Source: Methyloceanibacter sp. wino2
Lineage (GTDB): Bacteria; Pseudomonadota; Alphaproteobacteria; Rhizobiales; Methyloligellaceae
Assembly: GCF_003071365.1 (NCBI RefSeq)
Contig: NZ_CP028960.1
Span: 2,896,501 to 2,960,500 of the forward strand
DNA length: 64,000 nt
Reading direction: 5' to 3'
A program made the position numbers and the translations under genes. Of this stretch, positions 1 through 9,116 are shown piece after piece. How positions within the stretch are numbered: the first letter of the stretch is position 1; each line of letters starts with the position of its first letter. The notes beneath the pieces were generated by a model. The model made no database searches and was not told where the DNA came from. It saw nothing but the letters and a program-made list of their open reading frames with translations.

Positions 1-1070
1 TGAAGCAGGCTGCGGCCGATCCGGACGTTGTCGCGATCAAGTGGACGCTCTACCGGACCAGCAAGACCTCGCCCATCATCGAAGCGCTGAAGGAGGCCGC
101 CGAGGCCGGCAAGTCGGTGACGGCGGTGGTCGAGCTCAAGGCCCGCTTCGACGAAGAAGCCAACATCAAATGGGCGCGCGACCTCGAAAGCGCCGGCGTT
201 CAGGTCGTCTACGGCTTCATCGAGCTGAAGACCCACGCCAAACTCAGCCTGATCGTCCGGCGCGAGCGCGGAGAGCTCGCCACGTACTGCCATGTGGGGA
301 CCGGCAACTATCATCAGGTCACGGCGAAGATCTACACGGACCTGTCCTACTTCACCGCGGACCGATCGATCGGCAACGATCTGTCCCGCATCTTCAACTA
401 CGTGACGGGCTATGCCGAACCGGCGGAGCTCGAGTCCATGGCCGTCTCTCCCGGCGGAATCCGGGCGCGCATCCTCGATCACGTGCGCGAGGAGATGTAT
501 CACGCCAAGGCGGGCCGGCCGGCTGCCATCTGGATGAAGCTGAACTCGCTGGTCGATCCCGAAATCATCGATGCGCTCTACGAGGCAAGCCAGGCGGGCG
601 TCGAAGTCGATCTCGTCTGCCGGGGCATTTGCTGCCTGCGGCCCGGCGTCCCCGGACTGTCCGAGAACATCCATGTGAAGAGCATTGTCGGGCGCTTCCT
701 GGAGCACTCCCGCATCTATTGCTTCGGGGCAGGGCATGGGCTGCCGCACCGGAAGGCGGCCGTCTATATCAGCTCCGCCGATATGATGCCCCGCAACCTC
801 AACCGCCGCGTCGAGGCCATGACGCCCATCAAGAACCCCACGGTGCACGAGCAGATTCTGGATCAGATCATGGTGGCGAATCTAAAGGACAATCTTCAGA
901 GCTGGCGCGTTCTGCCGGACGGGAACTCGGTCCGCATCAATCCGCGGGAAGGGGAAGAGCCCTTCAGCGCCCAGAACTACTTCATGACCAACCCCAGCCT
1001 GTCTGGACGGGGCACTTCTCTACCGGAAAACATGCCTCCGCGCTTTACGCGGGTCGACGAGACCCTCTAG
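1..1070 (+). CDS. ppk1: polyphosphate kinase 1, C-terminal part (cut by window start)
   Basis: Reversible transfer of the terminal phosphate of ATP to polyphosphate; a peripheral membrane enzyme in its family. The frame is open from base 3 to the stop at 1068-1070, giving 355 residues; the N-terminal half lies outside the window. The segment [11 protein letters not shown] (His codon at 234-236) matches the PPK1 autophosphorylated-histidine region, followed by HVGTGNYH. The C-terminal part carries [10 protein letters not shown] and the [15 protein letters not shown] block typical of PPK1. The exopolyphosphatase gene starts 9 bases downstream, so synthesis and breakdown of polyphosphate are probably co-transcribed. 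Identification is firm; only the N-terminus is unseen. Confidence 0.95.
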   Translation, partial: KQAAADPDVVAIKWTLYRTSKTSPIIEALKEAAEAGKSVTAVVELKARFDEEANIKWARDLESAGVQVVYGFIELKTHAKLSLIVRRERGELATYCHVGTGNYHQVTAKIYTDLSYFTADRSIGNDLSRIFNYVTGYAEPAELESMAVSPGGIRARILDHVREEMYHAKAGRPAAIWMKLNSLVDPEIIDALYEASQAGVEVDLVCRGICCLRPGVPGLSENIHVKSIVGRFLEHSRIYCFGAGHGLPHRKAAVYISSADMMPRNLNRRVEAMTPIKNPTVHEQILDQIMVANLKDNLQSWRVLPDGNSVRINPREGEEPFSAQNYFMTNPSLSGRGTSLPENMPPRFTRVDETL

Positions 1071-1079
1071 TCTCTCGCC

Positions 1080-2597
1080 ATGGCCGGGAGGAAGAAACGC
1101 GCGCCGGTTGCGGTAGTCGACATCGGCTCCAACTCGGTGCGGCTGATCGTCTATGACAGCGCCACGCATGCGCCCGCACCACTCTTCAATGAGAAGGTGC
1201 TGTGCGGGCTGGGCCGGACCGTCGCGAGCACCGGCAGCCTCGAGCCCGCGGGAGTCGCGCGCGCTCTTCGGGCCCTTCGGCGGTTTCGCGCGCTCATCGC
1301 CCAGCTTCACGTGCACCGGACCGAGGTGATTGCCACCGCGGCGGCGCGGGATGCGAAAAACGGCCCCGACTTTATCGCCAAGGCTCAGGAGGTGCTCGGG
1401 CATCCAATCACGGTGCTGTCCGGTACCATGGAAGCGGAGCTCGCCGCGCTCGGCGTCGTCTCGGGTATCTATGCGGCCGATGGATTCGTGGGCGATCTCG
1501 GTGGCGGCAGCCTGGAATTGGTGGATGTGCGGGGCGGACGCTTGTCCGACGCTCTCACGCTGCCGCTTGGGGGCCTTCGTCTGATCGATGTGTCGGGCGG
1601 AAACCTGAAGAAGGCGCGCGAGGTCATCGATTCGGAGTTTTCGAAGGTGACCTGGCTCGAGAAGGGCCGGGGCCGGGACTTCTACGCGATCGGCGGGACC
1701 TGGCGGGCCGTGGCGCGCCTGCATATGGCCCAGACGGACTATCCGTTGCGCGTCATGCACAACTACCGGATGGACGGTCAGGACGCGCTGAAATTCGTCG
1801 GCAGCCTGTACGGCCGGCTGGACGAGGACATGCCTGGACTGCGCGACGTCTCCAGCGCCCGGCGCGAGACGTTGCCCTACGGTGCGCTGGTGCTCGAACG
1901 CCTCATCAAGCAGATGAAGCCGCGGTCCATCGTGACGTCGGTGTTCGGTATCCGCGAGGGGCTGCTCTACAGCCTGCTGAGCGCCGAGGAGCGCGCCAAG
2001 GATCCGCTGATCGAGGCTTGCCATGTACTTGCGGTGCAGCGCGCCCGTTCGGTGGAAAACGCCAATGAGCTGCTGAGCTGGACGGATGGCCTGTTCCGCG
2101 TTCCGGGGCCGGTGGAGACGCCCGAGCAGACGCGTCTGCGTCATGCCGCGTGCCTCCTCTCCGATATCGGGTGGCGCGCCCACCCAGATTATCGCGGTGC
2201 GCAGAGCCTCAATCTGATCACCAACGGCGACCTCATCGGCGTCGATCATCCCGGCCGCGCGTTCCTGGCTCTGACCTCCTACTACCGCAACGAAGGCGTG
2301 GTGAGCGACGAGTTGAGCCAGGGCCTGGTCGAGTTGGTCGACAAAGAATCCCTGAGGCGCGCAAAGATTCTGGGCGCGGCGTTCCGCGTCGCCCATATGG
2401 TCTCCGCGGCCATGCCCGGCGTGCTGCCGCATACCCCGCTCACCTATGAGGGCGACCGGCTGACTTGGACCTTGCCGGAACCCTATGCGGATCTCGAAGG
2501 CGAACGTGTCAGCCGCCGCTTCAAGACCCTCGCCAATCTGCTGGATTGCGAACCCGAGATTCGGATTGGCGAGCCGTTCCAACTCGTCGCGAGCTAA
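1080..2597 (+). CDS. ppx: exopolyphosphatase, Ppx/GppA family
   Basis: Hydrolyses terminal phosphates from polyphosphate, and possibly pppGpp, in the cytoplasm. The 505-residue protein opens with the sugar-kinase/actin-fold phosphate loop VVDIGSNSVRLIVYD (about residues 12-26) and has a second phosphate loop, GDLGGGSLEL, near residue 140. The C-terminal third is the all-helical domain common in long Ppx enzymes. The start ATG is 9 bases after the ppk1 stop, supporting a ppk1-ppx operon. A Ppx cannot be separated from a GppA-like enzyme by sequence alone, but the ppk1 neighbour favours Ppx. Confidence 0.93.
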   Translation: MAGRKKRAPVAVVDIGSNSVRLIVYDSATHAPAPLFNEKVLCGLGRTVASTGSLEPAGVARALRALRRFRALIAQLHVHRTEVIATAAARDAKNGPDFIAKAQEVLGHPITVLSGTMEAELAALGVVSGIYAADGFVGDLGGGSLELVDVRGGRLSDALTLPLGGLRLIDVSGGNLKKAREVIDSEFSKVTWLEKGRGRDFYAIGGTWRAVARLHMAQTDYPLRVMHNYRMDGQDALKFVGSLYGRLDEDMPGLRDVSSARRETLPYGALVLERLIKQMKPRSIVTSVFGIREGLLYSLLSAEERAKDPLIEACHVLAVQRARSVENANELLSWTDGLFRVPGPVETPEQTRLRHAACLLSDIGWRAHPDYRGAQSLNLITNGDLIGVDHPGRAFLALTSYYRNEGVVSDELSQGLVELVDKESLRRAKILGAAFRVAHMVSAAMPGVLPHTPLTYEGDRLTWTLPEPYADLEGERVSRRFKTLANLLDCEPEIRIGEPFQLVAS

Positions 2598-2773
2598 CCG
2601 GGTCCCATGGCCGCTAACCTCAAGGTTGCTGAACGCAGGTGCAGACCCCAAATCACCATGAGCAAAGGGAAAAATGCCCGGCATTGGGCTTTCCTGTTCT
2701 CTTCGACCCTATCATTTCCACACCACCCAAGCCCTAAGACCGGCTCAGACCAAAGTTCAGACCTGAGATAACG

Positions 2774-3697
2774 ATGGCAGACGATCTTTATTCCGCACTA
2801 GGCGTTGCTAAGAGCGCGAGCGCCGATGAAATCACCAAGGCGTACCGCAAGCTCGCCAAGAAGCTGCACCCGGACCTCAATCCCGGCGACAAGGTCGCCG
2901 AGGAGAAGTTCAAGGAGGTCTCGCACGCCTATTCGATCCTCAAAGACGAGGAGCAGCGCGGGAAGTATGACCGCGGCGAGATCGACGCGAGCGGCCAGGA
3001 GCGGCCCGAGGCGCGCTACTACCGCGAATATGCCGGGGGGCCGGGCGGGGCGCGCTATCACTCCTCGGCCGGCTACGAAGACATGGGCGATTTCAGCGAT
3101 CTGTTCGGCGACATGTTTGGCGGGGGGATGGGCGGTCGCAGTCAGCGTGGAGGCGCGCGTTTTTCTATGCCGGGACAGGACGCGCAGTACCACCTCGATA
3201 TTCCGTTTCTCGATGCGGTCAACGGCACCAAGACGCGCATCACGCTTCCCGACGGCAGTACGCTCGATGTCACTATTCCGCCGGGCGTCAACGCGGGCCA
3301 GGTCCTGCGGCTCAAGGGCAAGGGGCATCCGGGTCTCGGCGAAGGACCGCCGGGTGACGCGCTGGTCGAGGTCGGCGTGAGGCCGCACCCCGTCTTCAAG
3401 CGCGAGGGCAACGACATCGTGGTCGAGTTGCCGATCAGCCTCGACGAGGCCGTGCTTGGCGGCAAGGTCGAGATTCCGACCATCGGCGGGAAGGTCGCCA
3501 TGAACGTGCCGTCGGGCGCCAATTCCGGACAGACGCTACGGCTCAAGGGGCGGGGCGTCAAAGGCAAGGGCGACCAGTTGGTGAAGCTCAACGTGGTGAT
3601 GCCCGAGAAGGTCGACGATGAGCTCAAGGCCTTCATCGAGGAGTGGAAGAAGACCCATGCCTACGATCCGCGGCGGACAATGAAGGAGCAAGCGTGA
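2774..3697 (+). CDS. cbpA: DnaJ-class co-chaperone, CbpA type
   Basis: A co-chaperone that stimulates DnaK ATPase and presents clients. The 307 residues contain an N-terminal J domain with the invariant HPD at residues 32-34, then a Gly/Phe-rich linker (about residues 90-130, with GGPGGARYH and GGGMGGRSQRGG) and two DnaJ C-terminal substrate-binding subdomains. The four-repeat cysteine zinc finger of classical DnaJ is absent, which fits CbpA. The stop codon shares one base with the next ATG (TGATG at 3695-3699), so translation is probably coupled to the modulator cbpM. The 176 bases upstream contain no gene and presumably hold the promoter. Confidence 0.92.
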   Translation: MADDLYSALGVAKSASADEITKAYRKLAKKLHPDLNPGDKVAEEKFKEVSHAYSILKDEEQRGKYDRGEIDASGQERPEARYYREYAGGPGGARYHSSAGYEDMGDFSDLFGDMFGGGMGGRSQRGGARFSMPGQDAQYHLDIPFLDAVNGTKTRITLPDGSTLDVTIPPGVNAGQVLRLKGKGHPGLGEGPPGDALVEVGVRPHPVFKREGNDIVVELPISLDEAVLGGKVEIPTIGGKVAMNVPSGANSGQTLRLKGRGVKGKGDQLVKLNVVMPEKVDDELKAFIEEWKKTHAYDPRRTMKEQA

Positions 3698-4023
3698 TGC
3701 TGACCGAGGAGGACGTTGTCGCACGGGTGTCGCGTCTCACGGTGACGCGGTTGCGTGTGTTCGTATCCCAAGGCCTGATCAAGCCGGAAGAAGACGGAGT
3801 GCCCGCATATTCGGAGGCCGACATTGCCCGTGCCGCGCTGATCTGCAATCTCGAAGACGAGATGGGGTTCGACGAGGAGGACGTCCCGGTCCTTCTGAAC
3901 CTCATCGATCAGATCCACGGGCTCCGGTCGGAACTGCGCGGTTTCGTGGAGGTCATCGACGCGCTCCCGCCCGATGTGCGGACGACGGTGCGGTTGCGCA
4001 TCGAGCAGTGGCGGCGGGGCTAG
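3697..4023 (+). CDS. cbpM: chaperone modulator CbpM
   Basis: CbpM binds the J domain of CbpA and blocks its co-chaperone and DNA-binding activities. The protein is 108 residues when started at the ATG overlapping the cbpA stop by one base. An upstream in-frame start inside cbpA exists, but the overlapping ATG gives the normal family length. It has a MerR-like helical N-terminus (LTEEDVVARVSRLTVTRLRV, then GLIKPEEDG) and a C-terminal helix around DQIHGLRSELRGF. Position directly after cbpA is the conserved arrangement and gives most of the confidence. Confidence 0.9.
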   Translation: MLTEEDVVARVSRLTVTRLRVFVSQGLIKPEEDGVPAYSEADIARAALICNLEDEMGFDEEDVPVLLNLIDQIHGLRSELRGFVEVIDALPPDVRTTVRLRIEQWRRG

Positions 4024-4026
4024 GCA

Positions 4027-4224
4027 ATGCGCTCCAACGGTGTCGTCGTCTTCTATGTGCTGCTGGTGATTCTGCTCACCATGGCGAGCGTGCAGTACGG
4101 CCTCGGCCGCTTGCCCGGCGACATCGTCGTGGATCTCGGCAGCTTCTATTTCTATGTGCCGTTCACCACGGGACTGATCGTGGCGCTCTTGCTAGGAGCC
4201 GTCTTCTGGGTCTTCCGGCGCTAG
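4027..4224 (+). CDS. small DUF2905 membrane protein
   Basis: A 65-residue protein with two predicted membrane helices (residues 7-24 and 43-62) around the signature GRLPGDI...GSFYFYVPFTTGL, which defines DUF2905. The function of the family is unknown. It starts 3 bases after cbpM and is probably the last gene of the cbpA-cbpM unit. Its last 33 bases overlap the 3' end of the convergent rnd gene (4192-4224), so both genes use the same DNA for their C-termini. Confidence 0.85.
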   Translation: MRSNGVVVFYVLLVILLTMASVQYGLGRLPGDIVVDLGSFYFYVPFTTGLIVALLLGAVFWVFRR

Positions 4225-5361
4225 CAGCGCCACCGCGCCTTTGCGGATGGTGAGGGCCAGTTCGCCCCGCTTGAGCGCCAGCGCGTCCTCACCGAAAAGC
4301 TTGAGCCGCCAGCCCCGCAAGGCCGCGGTGTCCGCATCGTTCGACCGGGCGATCTGCTCGAGTTCGTCCGTCGTGGCGATCAGCTTGGGCGCGACGCCGT
4401 GCCGGCCCGCCGTGGCCTTCAGCAGCACGCGCAGCAGGTCCATCACCGCTTGAGCTTCGGGCGGCATCGGCTCGCCGCGCTGAAGCGGGGGCACCGTGGC
4501 CGGATCGCGCGCAAGGCCGCGCTCCACGGCCTCCAGCACGCCGCGACCGCGCGAGGACCGCGCGAAGCCGTTGTGCAGCGATCGCAGGCCCCCGAGGTCC
4601 TCCACCGTGCGCGGCGCCTGGCCGGCAATATCGTAGAGCGCCTCGTCCTTGAGAACGCGCGAGCGTGGCACGTCCTGGCTCTGCGCTTCGCGTTCGCGCC
4701 AGGCCGCCAGCTCCATCAGAACGGCGAGGGCCTTCTGCGTCTTGATGCGCATCTTGAGCCGCCGCCAAGCGTGCTCCGGATGGAGCTCGTAGGTGGCGGG
4801 GTCGGTCAGGACGGCCATTTCCTCGATGAGCCAGCTCGCCCGCTCGGACTTGTCGAGCTGGGCCTGGAGCTTGGGATAGAGGTCGCGCAAATGGGTCACG
4901 TCGCCCAAGGCGTAGGTGAGTTGCCGCTCCGAGAGCGGACGGCGGCTCCAATCGGTGAAGCGGGAGCTCTTGTCGAGATTGCGGCCCAGCAGGCGCTTCA
5001 CCAGCATGGCGTAGCTGACCGCTTCGCCAAAGCCGCAGACCATCGCCGCCACTTGTGTGTCGAAGATCGGGTGGGGCACGACGCCCGCCATATGGTGAAC
5101 GATTTCAATGTCTTGGCGTGCGGAATGAAAAACCTTCAAGACGTTTTCGTCGACCATCAGGTCGAAAAACGGCTTCAGGTCGATACCCGGTGCCAGATTG
5201 TCGATAAGGACTTCGGTGTCGCCGCCCGCGATCTGGATGAGACACAGGCGCGGCCAGAAGGTCTGCTCGCGCATGAATTCGGTGTCGACCGTAACGAACG
5301 GGGCTTTGGCGAGCTCCGCGCAGGCCGCTTCGAGGTCTTCTGTGGTTGTGATGAGATTCAT
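4192..5361 (-). CDS. rnd: ribonuclease D
   Basis: A 3'-5' exoribonuclease that trims tRNA and other stable RNA 3' ends. The 389-residue protein has a DEDD exonuclease domain: Asp26 and Glu28 in VDTEFMRE form Exo I, VFHSARQDIE forms Exo II, and the last motif lies in LTYALGDVTHLRDLY. HRDC-type helical domains fill residues 210-370. It is transcribed divergently from aspS, with 220 bases between the start codons, and converges with the DUF2905 gene, sharing 33 bases. Length and motif order are normal. Confidence 0.94.
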   Translation of the reverse strand: MNLITTTEDLEAACAELAKAPFVTVDTEFMREQTFWPRLCLIQIAGGDTEVLIDNLAPGIDLKPFFDLMVDENVLKVFHSARQDIEIVHHMAGVVPHPIFDTQVAAMVCGFGEAVSYAMLVKRLLGRNLDKSSRFTDWSRRPLSERQLTYALGDVTHLRDLYPKLQAQLDKSERASWLIEEMAVLTDPATYELHPEHAWRRLKMRIKTQKALAVLMELAAWREREAQSQDVPRSRVLKDEALYDIAGQAPRTVEDLGGLRSLHNGFARSSRGRGVLEAVERGLARDPATVPPLQRGEPMPPEAQAVMDLLRVLLKATAGRHGVAPKLIATTDELEQIARSNDADTAALRGWRLKLFGEDALALKRGELALTIRKGAVALLAPEDPEDGS

Positions 5362-5581
5362 GGATGGCGGATATAGCCTAAGGATAGGCGCATGGCCAAG
5401 TGCCCTGAATACCGGGGCCCCAAAAACGGGTTTGCCGGGGCGGTGAGGCCGGGTGCCCGACGCGATACTGAAACCTGCGCCTCCGCCTTGACAAGGGGAG
5501 CCTTCCCGTGCGGTGTTCCGCTCGCCTTCGAACAGCAGGCGTCAGCTATAAAACCGTCCCTCCGCCACAGATTATAGAGCC

Positions 5582-7360
5582 ATGCACGCTTTTCGCACTC
5601 ATACTTGCGGCGCGCTTCGTAGCGCCGATGTCGGGAATACCGTTCGCCTTTCGGGCTGGGTGCATCGCATCCGCGACCATGGCGGGCTGCTGTTCATCGA
5701 TTTACGGGATCACTACGGCATCACGCAGATCGTCGCCGACCCCGATTCGCCGGTTTTTGCGACGGTCGAGACTTTGAAGCCCGAATGGGTGGTGCGCGTG
5801 GACGGCACCGTCGTCGCGCGTTCCGAGGACACGGTCAATCCGAACCTGCCCACCGGCGAAGTCGAGGTGCGCGTCGCCGATCTCGAGATCCTGTCGGAGT
5901 CGGCCGAACTGCCGCTGCCGGTGTTCGGCGAGCCGGACTATCCGGAAGAGACGCGGCTGCGCTACCGCTTCCTCGACCTGCGCCGCGAGACGCTGCACGC
6001 CAACGTCATGAAGCGCGCCGAGATCATTTCCTCGATCCGCGAGCGCATGCGCGACGCCGGCTTCTTCGAATTCCAAACACCCATCCTGACGGCCTCTTCG
6101 CCGGAAGGCGCGCGCGACTATCTCGTGCCGTCCCGCGTTCATCCAGGCAAGTTCTACGCGCTGCCGCAGGCGCCGCAGCAGTTCAAGCAGCTCATCATGA
6201 TGGCGGGCTTCGACCGCTACTTCCAGATCGCACCGTGCTTCCGCGACGAGGACGCGCGCGCGGACCGCTCGCCGGGCGAGTTCTATCAGCTCGACCTGGA
6301 GATGAGCTTCGTCACCCAGGACGACATCTTCGATACGGTCGAGCCGATCATTCGCGGCCTGTTCGAGGACTTCGGCAACGGCCAGCCGGTCACGCCGAAG
6401 TTCCCGCGCATCGCCTACAAAGAGGCGATGCACAAATACGGGACGGACAAGCCGGACCTGCGCAACCCGATCGAGATGGAAGACGTGTCCGAGCACTTCC
6501 GCGGCTCCGGCTTCAAGGTCTTCGCCGGCATGCTGGACAAGGACGAGAATGCGCGCGTCTGGGCTATCCCCGGCAAGACGGGCGGCAGCCGCGCGGTTTG
6601 CGATCGGCTGAACGCATGGGCGCAAGGCGAGGGGCAGCCGGGGCTCGGCTACATCTTCTTCCGCGAGGGCGAGGGGGCAGGCCCCGTCGCCAAGAACATC
6701 GGGCCCGAGCGCACCGAAGCGATCCGGACTCAGCTGGGTCTTGAAGACGGCGATGCCGTGTTCTTCGTGGCAGGTCTGCCGAAGGATTTCGTCGACTTCG
6801 CCGCGCGGGCGCGCACCAAGATCGGTGAGGAACTGAAGCTGACTGCCTCGGGGCGTTTCGACTTCTGCTGGATCGTGGACTTCCCCATGTTCGAGTGGAA
6901 CGAGGACGAGAAGAAGATCGACTTCTCGCACAACCCGTTCTCAATGCCGCAAGGCGGGCTCGAAGCGCTCGACACGATGGAGCCGGAGGAAGTCCTCGCC
7001 TACCAGTACGACCTCGTCTGCAACGGCGTGGAGCTGTCCTCGGGCGCGATCCGGAACCACAAGCCGGAGATCATGGAGAAGGCCTTCGCCATCGCGGGCT
7101 ACCCGAAGGAAGAGCTCGAGGCCCGGTTCGGCGGCATGCTGCGTGCGCTGCAATACGGCGCTCCGCCCCATGGCGGTATCGCGCCGGGCATCGACCGCAT
7201 GGTGATGCTGCTTTGCGGCGAGGAGAATTTGCGCCAGGTGGTGATGTTCCCGATGAATCAGCAGGCGGAAGACTTGCTGATGGGCGCGCCGTCGGAAGTA
7301 TCTCCCGAGCAGCTCAAAGAGCTCAACATCCGGATTTCCCTGCCAAAGGCGAAGAGCTAG
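5582..7360 (+). CDS. aspS: aspartyl-tRNA synthetase
   Basis: Charges tRNA-Asp (and possibly tRNA-Asn, as in many bacteria with GatCAB). The 592 residues show the bacterial class II AspRS order: N-terminal OB-fold anticodon-binding domain ([23 protein letters not shown]), class II motif 2 ([19 protein letters not shown]), the bacterial GAD insertion, and motif 3 ([13 protein letters not shown]). The stop codon shares the bases CTAG with the stop of the convergent DUF2254 gene. The last 110 bases (7251-7360) have a decayed second copy at 8780-8889, on the far side of DUF2254. The copy here encodes the expected AspRS C-terminus and is taken as the functional one. Confidence 0.97.
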   Translation: MHAFRTHTCGALRSADVGNTVRLSGWVHRIRDHGGLLFIDLRDHYGITQIVADPDSPVFATVETLKPEWVVRVDGTVVARSEDTVNPNLPTGEVEVRVADLEILSESAELPLPVFGEPDYPEETRLRYRFLDLRRETLHANVMKRAEIISSIRERMRDAGFFEFQTPILTASSPEGARDYLVPSRVHPGKFYALPQAPQQFKQLIMMAGFDRYFQIAPCFRDEDARADRSPGEFYQLDLEMSFVTQDDIFDTVEPIIRGLFEDFGNGQPVTPKFPRIAYKEAMHKYGTDKPDLRNPIEMEDVSEHFRGSGFKVFAGMLDKDENARVWAIPGKTGGSRAVCDRLNAWAQGEGQPGLGYIFFREGEGAGPVAKNIGPERTEAIRTQLGLEDGDAVFFVAGLPKDFVDFAARARTKIGEELKLTASGRFDFCWIVDFPMFEWNEDEKKIDFSHNPFSMPQGGLEALDTMEPEEVLAYQYDLVCNGVELSSGAIRNHKPEIMEKAFAIAGYPKEELEARFGGMLRALQYGAPPHGGIAPGIDRMVMLLCGEENLRQVVMFPMNQQAEDLLMGAPSEVSPEQLKELNIRISLPKAKS

Positions 7361-8658
7361 TTCTTCTTTGGTTTCTTTTCGTCCGCACGGTCCAAGGCTT
7401 CTGCGGCGCGTCGCTCCAGGGCTTCCAGATCCTGCTTCTGCGCAATGTCGCGGCGTCCGGTCTCGAGCACAATTTCGACCTGCTCCTTGAGGGCCGCGCG
7501 CTGATCCTTGTTTGCAAGCGCCAGCAATTGTCCGAGGCTCTCCACCAGCCGGATCAGAATTGCCGGCTGCTCCGAGCCGTGCTGTCGGATTTGCCGGAAC
7601 GCTTCCTGGACGATGTCGGCGAAGGTCGAGTGCGGTGCGATGAGCCGGACAGCGCCATCCTCGTCCGTCCAGACGCATTGCGCCGATCCCCGCCGCATGA
7701 TCTTGGCGAGTGACGTGGTCAGCCGGTCGATGACGGCCATGGCGGTGAAGGGGTCGTTGATGCTGGGCGAGAGCGCGCGCAAGGCCACTTCGACGAGTTG
7801 GCGTATGGGGGCTTCGAGATCCTGAACCGAAGTGCGCTCGCCGCCGACCACGACGCAGTCTTCGATCTGGTCCCGAATGTCGTCGTTCGCAGCACTGGCG
7901 GGGCTGATCCAGGCATAGGTCGAGCCCTCGACCACGTGCCGGCCGGGCTTGAACGAGATCTCGATGACCGCGTCCGCATCCTTTGCGCAATCGACAAGCC
8001 CTTCATAGTCGAGGGCCTGCACGTAGCCATTGGCCGTCAGGCTTAAGGGGGTGCCGGTGTCGGAGGGACGCGTGTCAGGCTCGCTCTCGCTCTTTCCATC
8101 TCGCTCGGGGAGCAGGCGCTCGATGTCGTCGTCGAGAGTCTCGCCCACCCGTTCGATCGTGTTGTCGGCGATGATAGAGCGGGCGAGGTGATGCACGAAC
8201 ACCAGCAGCGCCACGAGGCAAAGCAGAACCAGAAGCGTTCCGATGCTGACCGCGAGGTTGGGCACCTGCTCGACATTGCCGTAGGCCCCGCGCAGAACCA
8301 GCAGCAGGTAGACGACCGTCGCGAAGAAGAGGCCGAGCGTCACTTGGGTACGGCGGTCCGCCATGAAGCTGCGGATGAGCCGCGGGCCCAGCTGCTGGGC
8401 TGCCAGTGTCAGCACAACCATCGTGATCGAGATGACCAGCGTCGCCATGGTGATCATGGCGGTGACGAGACTGGTCAGGAACGGCGGAGCTTCCTCGGCG
8501 CTGCCGCTGTAGAGAAACCAGACCGAGTTGTCGCCTTGGCTCAGCGGCAGATGGACCGCGAGCAGGGCGGCCGCGGCCGCGACGAGCACCATCAGTAGCG
8601 GGAGCGCCCAAAGGCTCATCCAGATGCGGTGCCAGGCTGTGAGAAGCCGTGTCAGCAT
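7357..8658 (-). CDS. DUF2254 family membrane protein
   Basis: A 433-residue protein with four predicted membrane helices in the first 170 residues (starting in [20 protein letters not shown]), then a soluble domain characteristic of DUF2254. The function is unknown. The ATG at 8658 gives [13 protein letters not shown]; an upstream in-frame ATG at 8766 would add 36 residues with no membrane or family character and was rejected. The C-terminus is a charged helical tail ending [11 protein letters not shown]. The gene lies between the intact aspS tail and a degenerate copy of it in the same orientation, which suggests insertion next to aspS or retention after a local duplication. Confidence 0.85.
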   Translation of the reverse strand: MLTRLLTAWHRIWMSLWALPLLMVLVAAAAALLAVHLPLSQGDNSVWFLYSGSAEEAPPFLTSLVTAMITMATLVISITMVVLTLAAQQLGPRLIRSFMADRRTQVTLGLFFATVVYLLLVLRGAYGNVEQVPNLAVSIGTLLVLLCLVALLVFVHHLARSIIADNTIERVGETLDDDIERLLPERDGKSESEPDTRPSDTGTPLSLTANGYVQALDYEGLVDCAKDADAVIEISFKPGRHVVEGSTYAWISPASAANDDIRDQIEDCVVVGGERTSVQDLEAPIRQLVEVALRALSPSINDPFTAMAVIDRLTTSLAKIMRRGSAQCVWTDEDGAVRLIAPHSTFADIVQEAFRQIRQHGSEQPAILIRLVESLGQLLALANKDQRAALKEQVEIVLETGRRDIAQKQDLEALERRAAEALDRADEKKPKKN

Positions 8659-8779
8659 GCGCGGAGCCTCAAAAGAGAAGACGATCGCCCATCGGTCATA
8701 CGGCCAGTCATAGGGCAACCAACCGTTCGGGCCAAGCAACCTCGTGGCACGTCGGTTTGGCGGCAAGTGACTTGGATCT

Positions 8780-8889
8780 CGATGAATCAGCAGGCGGAGG
8801 ACTTGCCCTGGCGGTCATCTTTGCCGGCCGCCGACCAGTAGCACCAGAAGCTCAGCTTCCGGATTTCCCTCCGAAAAGCAAAAGGCTAG
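8780..8889 (+). repeat. decayed duplicate of the aspS 3' end
   Basis: This 110-base stretch aligns without gaps to the last 110 bases of aspS (7251-7360), including the stop codon. The first 20 bases are nearly identical (reading MNQQAEDL in both), and the last 40 are close (CTCA..TTCCGGATTTCCCT..GAAAAGC..AAGGCTAG). The central 40-50 bases are diverged, and an in-frame stop appears early (LPAADQ, then TAG at 8839). It is not a gene. Together with the intact copy it brackets the DUF2254 gene as a direct repeat, either as the displaced original tail after an insertion or as the relic of a tandem duplication. Confidence 0.75.
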
Positions 8890-9116
8890 GGCGTTGCTGC
8901 TCGCTTTCGCTCAGGCGACGTGCCGTTTCGTCCGCATCAATTTCATGACAACGCTGACAGCGCGGCTCTTTCGCGGTTATCATGAGCCTGAGGGTGCTGC
9001 TGAAAATACAACACAACGGAGCGCGTCTGGTTTCAGACGAGCGCCGTCGGCGGTGCGCTGCATGCCGCTAGGGGGAACCTCTTTCCTGGAGTGACGGGAC
9101 GAAAGGATAAGGGACC
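8890..9116. other. non-coding stretch upstream of the ceramidase-fold gene
   Basis: With the repeat and 8659-8779, this forms a 458-base gap without a supported gene. A short hairpin, GTCTG-GTTT-CAGAC, lies near 9027-9040. A purine-rich GGATAAGGGA just before the ATG at 9117 is a plausible ribosome binding site. No clear sigma-70 promoter or riboswitch was recognised. Confidence 0.5.

Noticed and set aside
1020-2684. 554-residue open frame on the minus strand opposite ppx
   Set aside because: It is antisense to a well-conserved ppx gene, has no recognisable domain, and reflects the high GC content that opens many shadow frames.
5488-5493. TTGACA as a -35 box for aspS
   Set aside because: No -10-like hexamer lies 16-18 bases downstream (CGGTGT at the expected place).
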